Origin: Kitasatospora sp. DSM 101779
Lineage (GTDB): Bacteria > Actinomycetota > Actinomycetes > Streptomycetales > Streptomycetaceae
DNA length: 64,000 nucleotides
Assembly (NCBI RefSeq): GCF_025655475.1
Contig: NZ_JAHTIK010000001.1
Coordinates: 424,796 to 488,795 of the forward strand
Direction of reading: 5' to 3'
Part shown: positions 7,985-16,610 of the stretch, piece by piece
Position numbering within the stretch: the stretch's first letter is position 1
Layout of the letters: each line of letters starts with the position of its first letter
Program-made: the position numbers and the translations under genes
Notes under the pieces: model-generated
What the model saw: only the letters and a program-made list of their open reading frames with translations
Databases searched by the model: none
What the model was told of the DNA's origin: nothing

Positions 7985-9277
7985 GTGACGAGTACCGCCT
8001 CGACGCCCTCGACCGACTCCGACCCCGGTGCCGCCGCGTCCGTCGACGCCGCGCAGCGCCGCGTCCTGACCGTCCTGGTCGCCTCCCAGGTGCTCAGCGG
8101 GGCCGGGTTGGCCGCCGGGATCACCGTCGGCGCCCTGCTGGCGCAGCAGATGCTCGGCTCGGCCGGGCTGGCCGGCCTGCCCAGTGCGCTGTTCACCGCG
8201 GGCAGTGCGATCGCCGCGATCGCCGTCAGCCGCATCTCGGCGGCCCGCGGGCGCCGGCCCGGGCTCGCGCTCGGTTACGCGACCGGCGCGGTCGGCAGCG
8301 CCGGGGTGATCGCCGCCGCCGTCGCCGACAGCCCCGTCCTGCTGTTCGCCGCCCTGCTCGTGTACGGCGCGGGGACGGCCACCAACCTGCAGGCCCGCTA
8401 CGCCGGGGCGGATCTCGCCGCGCCGACCCACCGTGCCCGTGCGGTCTCCACGGTGCTGGTCGCCACCACCCTCGGTGGGATCGCGGGCCCGAACCTGGCC
8501 GCGCCGACCGGTGACCTCGCGGCGGACCTCGGCATACCCCGGCTGGCCGGACCGTTCCTGCTGGCCGGCATCGCCTACGCGGCGGCCGCCGCCGTCCTCG
8601 CGATCTGGCTACGCCCCGACCCGCTGCTGCTGGCCCGGGAACTCGCCGCCGGCGCCGGTGCGGACGTCCCGGCCGGGTCTGCGGACAGTGCTCCGGAGCC
8701 GGGCGCGGGGGTGCGCCGCGGGGTGCTGCTGGGCACCGCGGTGATGGTCCTCACCCAGCTCGTCATGGTGGCCGTGATGACGATGACGCCCGTCCACATG
8801 CACGACATGGGTCACGGCACCGCGGCGTCGGGGCTGGTCATCGCGATCCACATCGGCGCGATGTACCTGCCGTCGCCGCTGACCGGCCGGCTGGTCGACC
8901 GCTACGGACGGAAGGCACTGGCGACCGCTTCCGGGCTGACGCTGCTCGCGGCGGGCGTGCTGGCCGCGATCGCGCCGGGCGGGTCCGTCCCGCTGCTGGC
9001 GCTGGCCCTCGCCCTGCTCGGCCTGGGCTGGAACTTCGGTCTGGTCGCCGGCACCGCGATCATCACCGACGCGGTGCCGCTGGCCACCCGGGCGAGGACG
9101 CAGGGCATGGTCGACGTCGCCATCGCCGTCTCCGGGGCCTCCGGCGGACTGGCCTCCGGCGCCGTCGTCGATCTGGCCGGCTACCCCGTGCTGGCCCTCG
9201 GCGGCGGGCTCCTCGCGCTCGCCGTGCTGCCCGCCGTCGTCCTGACCGCCCGCGGCACCCCGGCGATCGCACGCTAG
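7985..9277 (+). CDS. MFS transporter
   Basis: 430 aa from GTG 7985, with about twelve hydrophobic segments and a central loop near residues 225-250. The cytoplasmic MFS signature appears after the seventh segment as GRLVDRYGRKALA. A histidine/methionine-rich loop (TMTPVHMHDMGHG) precedes it. Probable proton-coupled exporter; substrate unknown. It has its own start region and ends at a strong bidirectional terminator. Confidence 0.88.
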   Translation: MTSTASTPSTDSDPGAAASVDAAQRRVLTVLVASQVLSGAGLAAGITVGALLAQQMLGSAGLAGLPSALFTAGSAIAAIAVSRISAARGRRPGLALGYATGAVGSAGVIAAAVADSPVLLFAALLVYGAGTATNLQARYAGADLAAPTHRARAVSTVLVATTLGGIAGPNLAAPTGDLAADLGIPRLAGPFLLAGIAYAAAAAVLAIWLRPDPLLLARELAAGAGADVPAGSADSAPEPGAGVRRGVLLGTAVMVLTQLVMVAVMTMTPVHMHDMGHGTAASGLVIAIHIGAMYLPSPLTGRLVDRYGRKALATASGLTLLAAGVLAAIAPGGSVPLLALALALLGLGWNFGLVAGTAIITDAVPLATRARTQGMVDVAIAVSGASGGLASGAVVDLAGYPVLALGGGLLALAVLPAVVLTARGTPAIAR

Positions 9278-9366
9278 GAGCTCCGGCTCGGGTCGGTACG
9301 GCGGCGTGCGGCGGCACCTGATGCGCGGCCCGACCGCCTTGTGGGTCCCGGCCGTGGGACCGCACG

Positions 9367-9404
9367 CGACTGCCGCCGCCGGAACGGACCGGCGGCGGCA
9401 GTCG
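9367..9404. terminator. Strong bidirectional terminator
   Basis: Perfect 16-bp stem (9367-9382 with 9389-9404) and a 6-base loop between the convergent MFS and GDT1-type genes. Confidence 0.85.
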
Positions 9405-9429
9405 GAGGAGTGCGGGGCGGCCGCGGGTG

Positions 9430-10014
9430 TCAGCCGGTGAAGGCCTCGACCAGGGACCAGAGGGCGAGCGCGGCCATGCAGACGCCGCCGACGCGCTGGA
9501 CCATCCGCAGCGGCACCCGCTTGGCGATGAAGCGGCCGACCACCAGGGCGAGGGCGGAGACGCTCATCAGCGCCGCGGCCGAGCCGATCGCGGTGGAGAG
9601 CACACCGTTGGTGGCGGCGAGGTTGGCGGTGGTGATCTGGGTCAGGTCGCCCCACTCGCCGATGAACACGGCCATGAACGCCGCCGTCCACACCGGCCAG
9701 AACCCGGTGACCGTCCGGCCGGCCTCGTCGGCGCCGTCCTGGTCGCCGCCACTGCGGAGCAGGACGAGGGCGCCGAAGGCGAAGAGCGCGGCCGAGACGA
9801 GCTTGACGGCGACGTTCGGCAGCAGGCCGATCAGGCTGCCCGCGCCGACGGCGATGGCGACGTGGACGACGAAGGCGCTGGAGGCGCCGATCCAGACGTA
9901 GAGCGGTCGCATCCGCGTGCCCATGGCGAGGGACGCGAACATCGTCTTGTCGGGGAGTTCGGCGAGGAAGATCAGACCGAAGGCGGTGAGGATCGCCAGG
10001 GGGTCGAGGGACAT
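9430..10014 (-). CDS. TMEM165/GDT1 (UPF0016) family manganese exporter
   Basis: About 194 aa starting at ATG 10014 (MSLDPLAILTAFGL). The family has two copies of an E-x-G-D-K/R-T/S motif on opposite-facing helices. Here the second is EWGDLTQ and the first is ELPDKT, with proline in the usual glycine position. Six membrane segments in two halves with a short hydrophilic linker (GGDQDGADEAGR). Bacterial members export Mn2+. A probable Mn-sensing riboswitch lies in the leader, which supports this role. Confidence 0.88.
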   Translation of the reverse strand: MSLDPLAILTAFGLIFLAELPDKTMFASLAMGTRMRPLYVWIGASSAFVVHVAIAVGAGSLIGLLPNVAVKLVSAALFAFGALVLLRSGGDQDGADEAGRTVTGFWPVWTAAFMAVFIGEWGDLTQITTANLAATNGVLSTAIGSAAALMSVSALALVVGRFIAKRVPLRMVQRVGGVCMAALALWSLVEAFTG

Positions 10015-10033
10015 CCGGGGGCTTTCTACTGGG

Positions 10034-10096
10034 GCCGGGCCGGAGTGTCGGTGCGAACACCCGTCGCGGGTGGTCCGGGAGGACGCCTCGGCCCGG
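10034..10096 (-). promoter_or_regulatory. Possible riboswitch expression-platform hairpin
   Basis: In the leader, CCGGGCCG (read on the minus strand, 10096-10089) can pair with CGGCCCGG near 10042-10035, just before the GDT1 ribosome site. This could be the switchable terminator or sequestering stem below the aptamer. Confidence 0.4.
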
Positions 10097-10129
10097 CACG
10101 AAGAACGGCCCCCGCGGGTGCGGGCGCCG

Positions 10130-10258
10130 GTCATGCCTTGCCGAAGGTCTCGTCCACCGCACCGCCCGGAGGCGCTGCGGCCCGGCGGCCGGGCCGTCCG
10201 CTGGTGTGCGGACGTCCAGTGTGTCGACCAACCGGTGTTTCGGGACTACTCCCCTTCG
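10130..10258 (-). ncRNA. Probable yybP-ykoY manganese riboswitch
   Basis: Read on the minus strand, the leader opens with AAGGGGAGTAGTCCCGAAA (10256-10238). It continues through GTCGACACACTGG and closes with GACGAGACCTTCGG near 10155-10142. The GGGGAGTAG block, the GTC..CAnnCTGG segment and the late GAGACCTTCG block are the conserved elements of yybP-ykoY aptamers (RF00080), which bind Mn2+. The gene downstream belongs to the GDT1 family, one of the classes most often controlled by this riboswitch. High Mn2+ would be expected to raise expression. Exact boundaries need a covariance search. Confidence 0.72.
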
Positions 10259-10266
10259 CACTGCCC

Positions 10267-10272
10267 AGTATA
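10267..10272 (-). promoter_or_regulatory. -10 element TATACT for the riboswitch transcript
   Basis: TATACT on the minus strand lies 10 bases before the first conserved riboswitch base, so transcription would start almost exactly at the aptamer 5' end. No clear -35. Confidence 0.5.
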
Positions 10273-10311
10273 CCCGGGCCGCGCGGGACACCCGCCCGGG
10301 GGCGCCCGCCC

Positions 10312-10455
10312 TCAGCCCACGCTCGGGCTGCGGCGCTCCAGCAGGCCGACGTCGTACCGGCAGCAGTGGTGCCGGCCGAGGCGTTCGCGCGCCACCGACG
10401 GGCGGCACACCGCACCGCCGTCCTGCCCGAGGATGACCCGCCCAGAATTCGACAT
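10312..10455 (-). pseudogene. Probable ArsR-family remnant
   Basis: 47 codons from ATG 10455 (MSNSGRVILGQ...). It faces an ArsI/CadI gene across a short region holding ArsR-like operator repeats, exactly where a SmtB/ArsR repressor is expected. The first residues resemble the N-terminus of such repressors, but the winged helix is absent: the frame stops after LLERRSPSV. A CRPSVARERLGRHHCC stretch keeps Cys/His residues. Either a truncated repressor or a small metal-binding peptide. Confidence 0.4.
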
Positions 10456-10460
10456 GCATC

Positions 10461-10518
10461 TATGTTGACAGTCATCGAATCCAGGCGGCAAGCTCAACTG
10501 TATCGACAGCCATCGATG
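10461..10518. promoter_or_regulatory. Two direct-repeat operator sites, ArsR-like
   Basis: TATGTTGACAGTCATCGAAT (10461-10480) and TGTATCGACAGCCATCGATG (10499-10518) share GACAG-Y-CATCGA with centres 38 bases apart. They fill the gap between the ArsR remnant and the ArsI/CadI gene. TCGA-rich sites of this kind are typical SmtB/ArsR targets in actinobacteria. Confidence 0.55.
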
Positions 10519-10544
10519 CACAACCTCGGATCGGGGAGACCGCC

Positions 10545-10997
10545 ATGTCCCGTGTACAGCTCGCCCTGCGCGTCGCCGACCTCGAAGGCTCCGTCGCCTT
10601 CTACACCAAGCTCTTCGGCACCGGGCCGGCCAAGCGCCGCCCCGGCTACGCCAACTTCGCCGTCGCCGAGCCCCCGCTCAAGCTCGTCCTGATCGAGGGC
10701 GAGCCCGGCGAGGAGACCCGCCTGGACCACCTCGGCGTCGAGGTCGCGAGCACCGAGCAGGTCACCGCGGCCGCCGCCCGCCTCCGGAACGCCGGCCTCG
10801 CGACCACCGAGGAGGACGACACCACGTGCTGCTACGCACTCCAGGACAAGGTGTGGGTGCACGGACCCGGCCGGGAACCCTGGGAGGTCTACGTGGTCAA
10901 GGCCGACGCCGACACCCTGACCAAGCCGGCCGGCACGCCGGACGCCTGCTGCGACCCGGACACGGCCACCGACACCGCCGGCTGCGCCTGCGGCTGA
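10545..10997 (+). CDS. ArsI/CadI-family metalloprotein (C-As lyase-like)
   Basis: 150 aa VOC-fold protein: SRVQLALRVADLEGSVAFYTKLFGTGPAKRRPGYANFAV at the start, DHLGVEV in the middle, and the conserved EEDDTTCCYALQDKVWVHGPGREPWEVY. The adjacent cysteine pair in the TTCCYA segment is the organoarsenical-binding site of ArsI, which cleaves the C-As bond of trivalent methylarsenicals; the same family was named CadI for cadmium induction. The C-terminus (CCDPDT...CACG) adds four more cysteines that may bind metal. Divergent operator repeats imply induction by arsenic or a thiophilic metal. Confidence 0.88.
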   Translation: MSRVQLALRVADLEGSVAFYTKLFGTGPAKRRPGYANFAVAEPPLKLVLIEGEPGEETRLDHLGVEVASTEQVTAAAARLRNAGLATTEEDDTTCCYALQDKVWVHGPGREPWEVYVVKADADTLTKPAGTPDACCDPDTATDTAGCACG

Positions 10998-11096
10998 CCG
11001 CGCGACCGGCCGCCCCGCCCTCCGCAGGGGCCCGCACGGCGGACGGGCCGGAGGTGCGAGCGCGCGCGGTGGAGGTCAGGCTGGAGACAACGCCCT

Positions 11097-11115
11097 TTAG
11101 GTAAGGCTAACCACA
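11097..11115 (+). promoter_or_regulatory. Iron box (DmdR/IdeR-type)
   Basis: TTAGGTAAGGCTAACCACA matches the actinobacterial iron-box consensus TTAGGTTAGGCTAACCTAA at 16 of 19 positions. It lies 46 bases before the ZIP transporter start, so that gene should be repressed by an Fe2+-loaded DtxR-family protein. Confidence 0.75.
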
Positions 11116-11160
11116 GTCGATCGGGGGCGTCCGCCACCGCGCTTCCCCGGAGGGTGCTCG

Positions 11161-11991
11161 ATGTCCGGTCCGCAAGTCGCCCTGCTCGGTGCCGTCGCGG
11201 GTGTCACCGTCTTCCTGGGGCTGCCGGTGGCGCGCCTGCGCCGGCCGGCACCGCGGCTGCGGGCCGCGCTGAACGCGGTCGCGATCGGAGTCCTGCTCTT
11301 CCTGCTCTGGGACATCCTCGGCGCGGCGTGGGAGCCGACCGACGAGGCGCTGGCCGCGCACGACTGGGGCACGGCGGCGCAGGACGGCCTGGTGCTGGCC
11401 GCCGGGCTGACGGTCGGTCTGCTGGGGCTCGTCCGCTACGACCGCTGGATGGCCCGCCGGAGCGCGGCCGCCCCGCCCCGCTCCCCCGGGCCGGGTGCCG
11501 CGGCGGCCACCGAGCCGACCGTGGGCGCCCGCTCGCACGCCGCCGGCCTCGCCCTGATGATCGCCACCGGGATCGGCCTGCACAACTTCGCCGAGGGGCT
11601 GGCCATCGGCAACTCGGCGGCGCAGGGCGACATCTCGCTCGCCGTCCTGCTGGTCATCGGCTTCGGTCTGCACAACGCGACCGAGGGCTTCGGGATCGCG
11701 GCGCCGCTGGCGGCCGCGGGCGAAAGGCCGTCGTGGGGCGGCCTGGCCGTGCTCGGGCTGATCGCCGGCGGGCCGACCTTCGTCGGCACGCTGATCGGCC
11801 AGAGCGTGGTGGACGAGACGGTCGGCGTCGCCTTCCTCGGCCTGGCGGCCGGCTCGATCCTCTATGTGGCGATCGAGCTGCTGGCCGTCGCCCGGCGGGC
11901 GGGGACGAAGGAGCTGACCGCCTGGATGATCCTGCTCGGACTGCTGCTCGGCTTCGGCACCGACGCGGTGCTCGTCGCCGCCGGCGTCTGA
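11161..11991 (+). CDS. ZIP-family metal transporter
   Basis: 276 aa, about eight membrane segments. The two signature helices carry the metal path: GIGLHNFAEGLAIGNSAA (helix 4) and GFGLHNATEGFGIAAPL (helix 5), each with His and Glu ligands. A variable cytoplasmic loop near residues 98-125 is Pro/Ala-rich. ZIP proteins bring Zn2+, Fe2+ or Mn2+ into the cytoplasm. The iron box just upstream points to iron or manganese supply. Confidence 0.9.
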   Translation: MSGPQVALLGAVAGVTVFLGLPVARLRRPAPRLRAALNAVAIGVLLFLLWDILGAAWEPTDEALAAHDWGTAAQDGLVLAAGLTVGLLGLVRYDRWMARRSAAAPPRSPGPGAAAATEPTVGARSHAAGLALMIATGIGLHNFAEGLAIGNSAAQGDISLAVLLVIGFGLHNATEGFGIAAPLAAAGERPSWGGLAVLGLIAGGPTFVGTLIGQSVVDETVGVAFLGLAAGSILYVAIELLAVARRAGTKELTAWMILLGLLLGFGTDAVLVAAGV

Positions 11992-12089
11992 GGGGCGCCC
12001 GCCGGCCGCGGCACGGGCCGGTTCGGCGGCCGTACACCGAGGTCGTCTATTGTGCGGCCCGATCCGATCCGTCCCGGGGGGAGAGAACC

Positions 12090-13355
<1,266 letters not shown>

Positions 13356-13545
13356 GGGCGGCCGAGCCTGACCGCGGCCCGCGGCCTCAGACGCGTGGGG
13401 CCGGGCGCGTGAGGGCCGGGTCCGCGTCGCGGTGGATACGGTCCCCGACGGGGCGTAGTCCGTACCGGTGGCGGCGTCCCGGGCGGAGGCGCCCACGTGC
13501 CACCCCAGAGGAGCGTGGGGGCACCCCTAGGGGCCGCTCGCGGGC
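13356..13545. other. Intergenic region with repeat-like sequence
   Basis: About 190 bases between convergent genes. Around 13497-13540 there are short complementary stretches (GTGGGGGCACCCC and neighbours), as in common Streptomyces intergenic repeats. No gene. Confidence 0.4.
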
Positions 13546-14062
13546 TCACCCCTGTGGGTCCTGAACGCGGGTGAGGAGCTTCGCGGGTGGCCCGGGTGAG
13601 GCGGGCGTCGGCCTCGGCGGCGGAGGGTCCGGGCAGGCGGGGGCTCCAGAGGGCCCGTACCGCGTCCAGCACGGGGGCAGCGCCGCGTGTTCGCCGTGGA
13701 CTTCGGCGATGTCGTCGACGACGAGGTCGCTGCCCTCGGCGGGGTCGAGGCGGCCGGCGGCGATCTCGGCGGCCCACCAGCGGGCCAGCAGCAGGCCGCC
13801 GGGACCGCCGTCGGCGAGCGGCAGGCCGAAGCCGAGTCCGTCCGTGACCTGCCCGACCAGCGCCGCGGCCAGGTCGCGTTCGGTGGTGAGCAGCTCGGCG
13901 AGCGGTGCCAGTGAGGGGTGCGTCCACCCCGGCCCACGGTGCGCGGTCGGCGGCGAGGAGCAGCTGCGCCGTGTCGCAGCGCCGGCCGTTCGCCCACCCG
14001 TGGGCGATGGCGCGCAGCTCCTCCACCGCCTCGGCCGCACTGCGCGGTTCGCTCGTGGTCAT
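13546..14062 (-). pseudogene. Frameshifted hypothetical protein
   Basis: The start at ATG 14062 gives a good N-terminus (AAEAVEELRAIAHGWANGRRCDTAQLLLAADRAPWAGVDA). It leaves frame near 13910, and the sequence continues convincingly in the next frame (LAPLAELLTTERDLAAALVG...DDIAEVHGEHAALP). It appears to switch back near 13685 (VLDAVRALWSPRLPG...) and perhaps once more before the stop at 13546. Joined, it would be a soluble alpha-helical protein of about 170 residues. I do not recognise the family. Compensating shifts point either to indel errors or to a decaying gene. Confidence 0.5.
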
Positions 14063-14216
14063 CCCGGCATGGTGCCGTCCGCCACCGACCGTCCGTGCCG
14101 GAGCTCGGCGGAATCGTGCGTGGGGGTGGCGGCGGGGGAAGGATCCGTGCGGTTCCGGCGGGCGGGGCGGCCCGCGGGGGGACGATTCGGGGACCGTCTA
14201 CCCAGGAGGAGTGGCC

Positions 14217-15431
14217 ATGTCGGCTGCCGTTCATCTGTCCGCGCTGCGCGAGTCGGCCGAGGGGCTCCGACCGGGTCTGCTGGAGCTGCGGCGGGCGCTG
14301 CACCGGGAGCCCGAGATCGGGCTCGACCTGCCGCTGACGCGGGCGCGGGTGCTGGCCGCGCTGGAGGGGCTGCCGCTGGAGGTCACCCTCGGCGAGAAGT
14401 TGAGCTCCGTGACGGCGGTGCTGCGCGGCGGCCGGCCGGGCCCGGCGGTGCTGCTGCGGGCCGATCTGGACGCGCTGCCGGTGCAGGAGACGGCCGGGCT
14501 GCCGTACGCCTCGCAGGTGCCGGGGGCGATGCATGCCTGCGGACACGACCTGCACACCGCTGCCCTGGTCGGTGCGGCCCGGCTGCTGGCGGAGCGGCAG
14601 GGGGAGCTGGCGGGCAGCGTGGTGTTCATGTTCCAGCCGGGTGAGGAGGGCGGGGGCGGGGCCGCGTTGATGGTCGACGAGGGGGTGCTGGACGCGGCGG
14701 GCGAGCGGGTCGCCGCGGCGTACGCGCTGCACGTGGGTGCGGCGCTGCTGCCGGGCGGCTGGGTGGCGAGCCGGCCGGGCCCGATCATGGCGGCCTCGGA
14801 CACGCTCCGGGTGACGGTGCGGGGCCGCGGCGGCCACGGGTCGAGTCCGCACCTGGCACTGGATCCCGTCCCGGCGGCCTGCGAGGCGGTGCTCGCGCTG
14901 CAGACGATGGTGACCCGGCGGTTCGACGCGTTCGATCCGGTGGTGGTGACGGTCGGCACCTTCCACGCGGGGACGGTGGAGAACGTGATCCCCGACGAGG
15001 CGGTGTTCGCGGCGACGGTCCGTTCCTTCTCGCCGGAGGCGCGCGGGCGGGTGGTCGAGGAGGCCGTGCGGGTGGTGCGGGGCGTCGGCGAGGCGCACGG
15101 CATGGAGATCACGGCGGTCGTCGAGCCGGGCTACCCGGTGACGGTCAACGACGCCGTGGAGGCGGCCTTCGCCGCGGACACCGCCCGGCAGTTGCTCGGC
15201 GAGGACCGGTACGTGGAGATGCCGCGTCCGGTGGCCGGTTCCGAGGACTTCGGCGTGCTGGCGCAGCTGGTGCCGGGGGCGTACCTGATGCTCGGTGCCT
15301 GCCCCCCGGGGCGCGATCCGTTCACGGCGGCGTACAACCACTCGGCGCAGGCCGAGTTCGACGACGCGGTGCTGCCGGACGCGGCCGCCCTGCTGGCGGC
15401 ACTGGCGATCGGCCGCCTGGAGCGCGGCTGA
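14217..15431 (+). CDS. M20-family amidohydrolase (hippurate/N-acyl amino acid hydrolase type)
   Basis: 404 aa from ATG 14217 behind CAGGAGGAG. Zinc-site landmarks of the M20D group: DLDALPVQE, then HACGHDLHTA (Cys108, His110), FQPGEEGGGG with the catalytic Glu pair, and the dimerisation-domain motif GRGGHGSSPH. The C-terminal SEDFGVLAQLVPGAYLMLGACP and YNHSAQAEFDD complete the family pattern. It releases an amino acid from an N-acyl derivative in the cytosol. Stand-alone gene. Confidence 0.9.
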   Translation: MSAAVHLSALRESAEGLRPGLLELRRALHREPEIGLDLPLTRARVLAALEGLPLEVTLGEKLSSVTAVLRGGRPGPAVLLRADLDALPVQETAGLPYASQVPGAMHACGHDLHTAALVGAARLLAERQGELAGSVVFMFQPGEEGGGGAALMVDEGVLDAAGERVAAAYALHVGAALLPGGWVASRPGPIMAASDTLRVTVRGRGGHGSSPHLALDPVPAACEAVLALQTMVTRRFDAFDPVVVTVGTFHAGTVENVIPDEAVFAATVRSFSPEARGRVVEEAVRVVRGVGEAHGMEITAVVEPGYPVTVNDAVEAAFAADTARQLLGEDRYVEMPRPVAGSEDFGVLAQLVPGAYLMLGACPPGRDPFTAAYNHSAQAEFDDAVLPDAAALLAALAIGRLERG

Positions 15432-15469
15432 CCCGTCGCAGCGGGCTGAAGGCCGCGGGCCGCCCGGGA

Positions 15470-16489
15470 TCACTCCCCGGGCCGGCCGGGGGGCCACGGG
15501 TGGATGGGGACGTAGCCGTGCGCCCGGCCGTCCGGGGTGAGCAGCCGGCCGACCAGTTTGACGGTGCGCAGGGTCACCAGCCGGTCGCGGACCCGCAGCC
15601 GGTCGAATCGCCTGGCCAGTTCCTCCTCGAGTCGGCGCAGTTCGGGCAGTCGGTGGACCATCAGGTAGAGCGCGAGGTTGGCCCGGCCGACGGTCACCGC
15701 GCACATCCGCGCCTGCGGCAGGCCGGCCAGCCACCCGGCGGCCTCCTCCAGCCGGGCGGGCGGCACCTCCAGCCAGAGCAGGACGGCGAGCGGGTTGCCG
15801 GTGACCCGGGGTGAGGCGTCGCAGCGCAGTACCAACCGTCCGGAGTCGCGGAGTTCGGCGAGCCGGCGGCGGACGGTGGTGGCGGGCAGCCCGGTCCGTT
15901 CGGCGAGTTCGGCGTACGGCATCCGGCCGTCGCCGCCGAGGGCCTGCATCAGGGCGAGGTCCGCCTCGATCTGCCGGCCGCCGCGGGGGCTGCGGAGTTC
16001 GCCGGGCGGTTCGGCGATCGCGCGGCGCTGTTCGGCGTCGAGGGCGCCGCCGCTCCACCGGCTGCCCTCGCGGACGGTCCGTTCGACCAGGGCGGTCCGG
16101 GTGCGCCCGATCCCGGGCACGGCGCAGATCTGCTCCAGCAGGTGGCCGGCGAGCGCGGCCGGGTCGGCGGAGGCGACGGTGAGCAGCAGGTCGGCGCTGC
16201 CGGTGACGATCTCGATCGAGGCGATCTGCGGGTGGCCGGCCAGGGCGTGGGCGACCTCGGCGACCCGCCCGGAGCTGCACTCGACCTCGACCAGTGCGGT
16301 CAGGCCGCGGCCGATCCGGTCCGCCGAGGGATAGCAGGTGACCCAGGCGTCGCCGTCCGCCTCCAGCCTGGCCCAGCGGCGGGAGAGGGTCGCCGGGTCG
16401 ACGCCGAGCGGGCCCGCCAGCCGGGACCAGGGAGCGCGCGGGTCGACCCGGAGCGCGTCCACCAGGGCCAGGTCCAGCTCGTCGATCAT
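15470..16489 (-). CDS. Double AsnC/Lrp-type regulator
   Basis: 339 aa made of two Lrp-like units. The first runs IDELDLALVDALRVDPRAPWSRLAGPLGVDPATLSRRWARLE; the second ADLALMQALGGDGRMPYAELAERTGLPATTVRRRLAEL. Each helix-turn-helix is followed by an RAM-like ligand region. Lrp proteins sense amino acids or related metabolites. It is divergent from an MFS gene 120 bases away, so it probably controls that exporter and itself. GTG/ATG choice is clear at 16489. Confidence 0.88.
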   Translation of the reverse strand: MIDELDLALVDALRVDPRAPWSRLAGPLGVDPATLSRRWARLEADGDAWVTCYPSADRIGRGLTALVEVECSSGRVAEVAHALAGHPQIASIEIVTGSADLLLTVASADPAALAGHLLEQICAVPGIGRTRTALVERTVREGSRWSGGALDAEQRRAIAEPPGELRSPRGGRQIEADLALMQALGGDGRMPYAELAERTGLPATTVRRRLAELRDSGRLVLRCDASPRVTGNPLAVLLWLEVPPARLEEAAGWLAGLPQARMCAVTVGRANLALYLMVHRLPELRRLEEELARRFDRLRVRDRLVTLRTVKLVGRLLTPDGRAHGYVPIHPWPPGRPGE

Positions 16490-16610
16490 GGCCGATCCTT
16501 GCGCGGAGGGGGCCGCAGGTGCGAAATCGTGCGGCTCGGGGGCGTGGGCCCCCAGGTTAGCCATCCTTACGGCCACCCCCACCGCCCCTCCGGCCCCCAC
16601 GGATGTGCCC

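Noticed and set aside
13527..16280. 917-codon minus-strand frame
   Set aside because: Antisense to the M20 amidohydrolase; no domain, Arg/Pro-rich.
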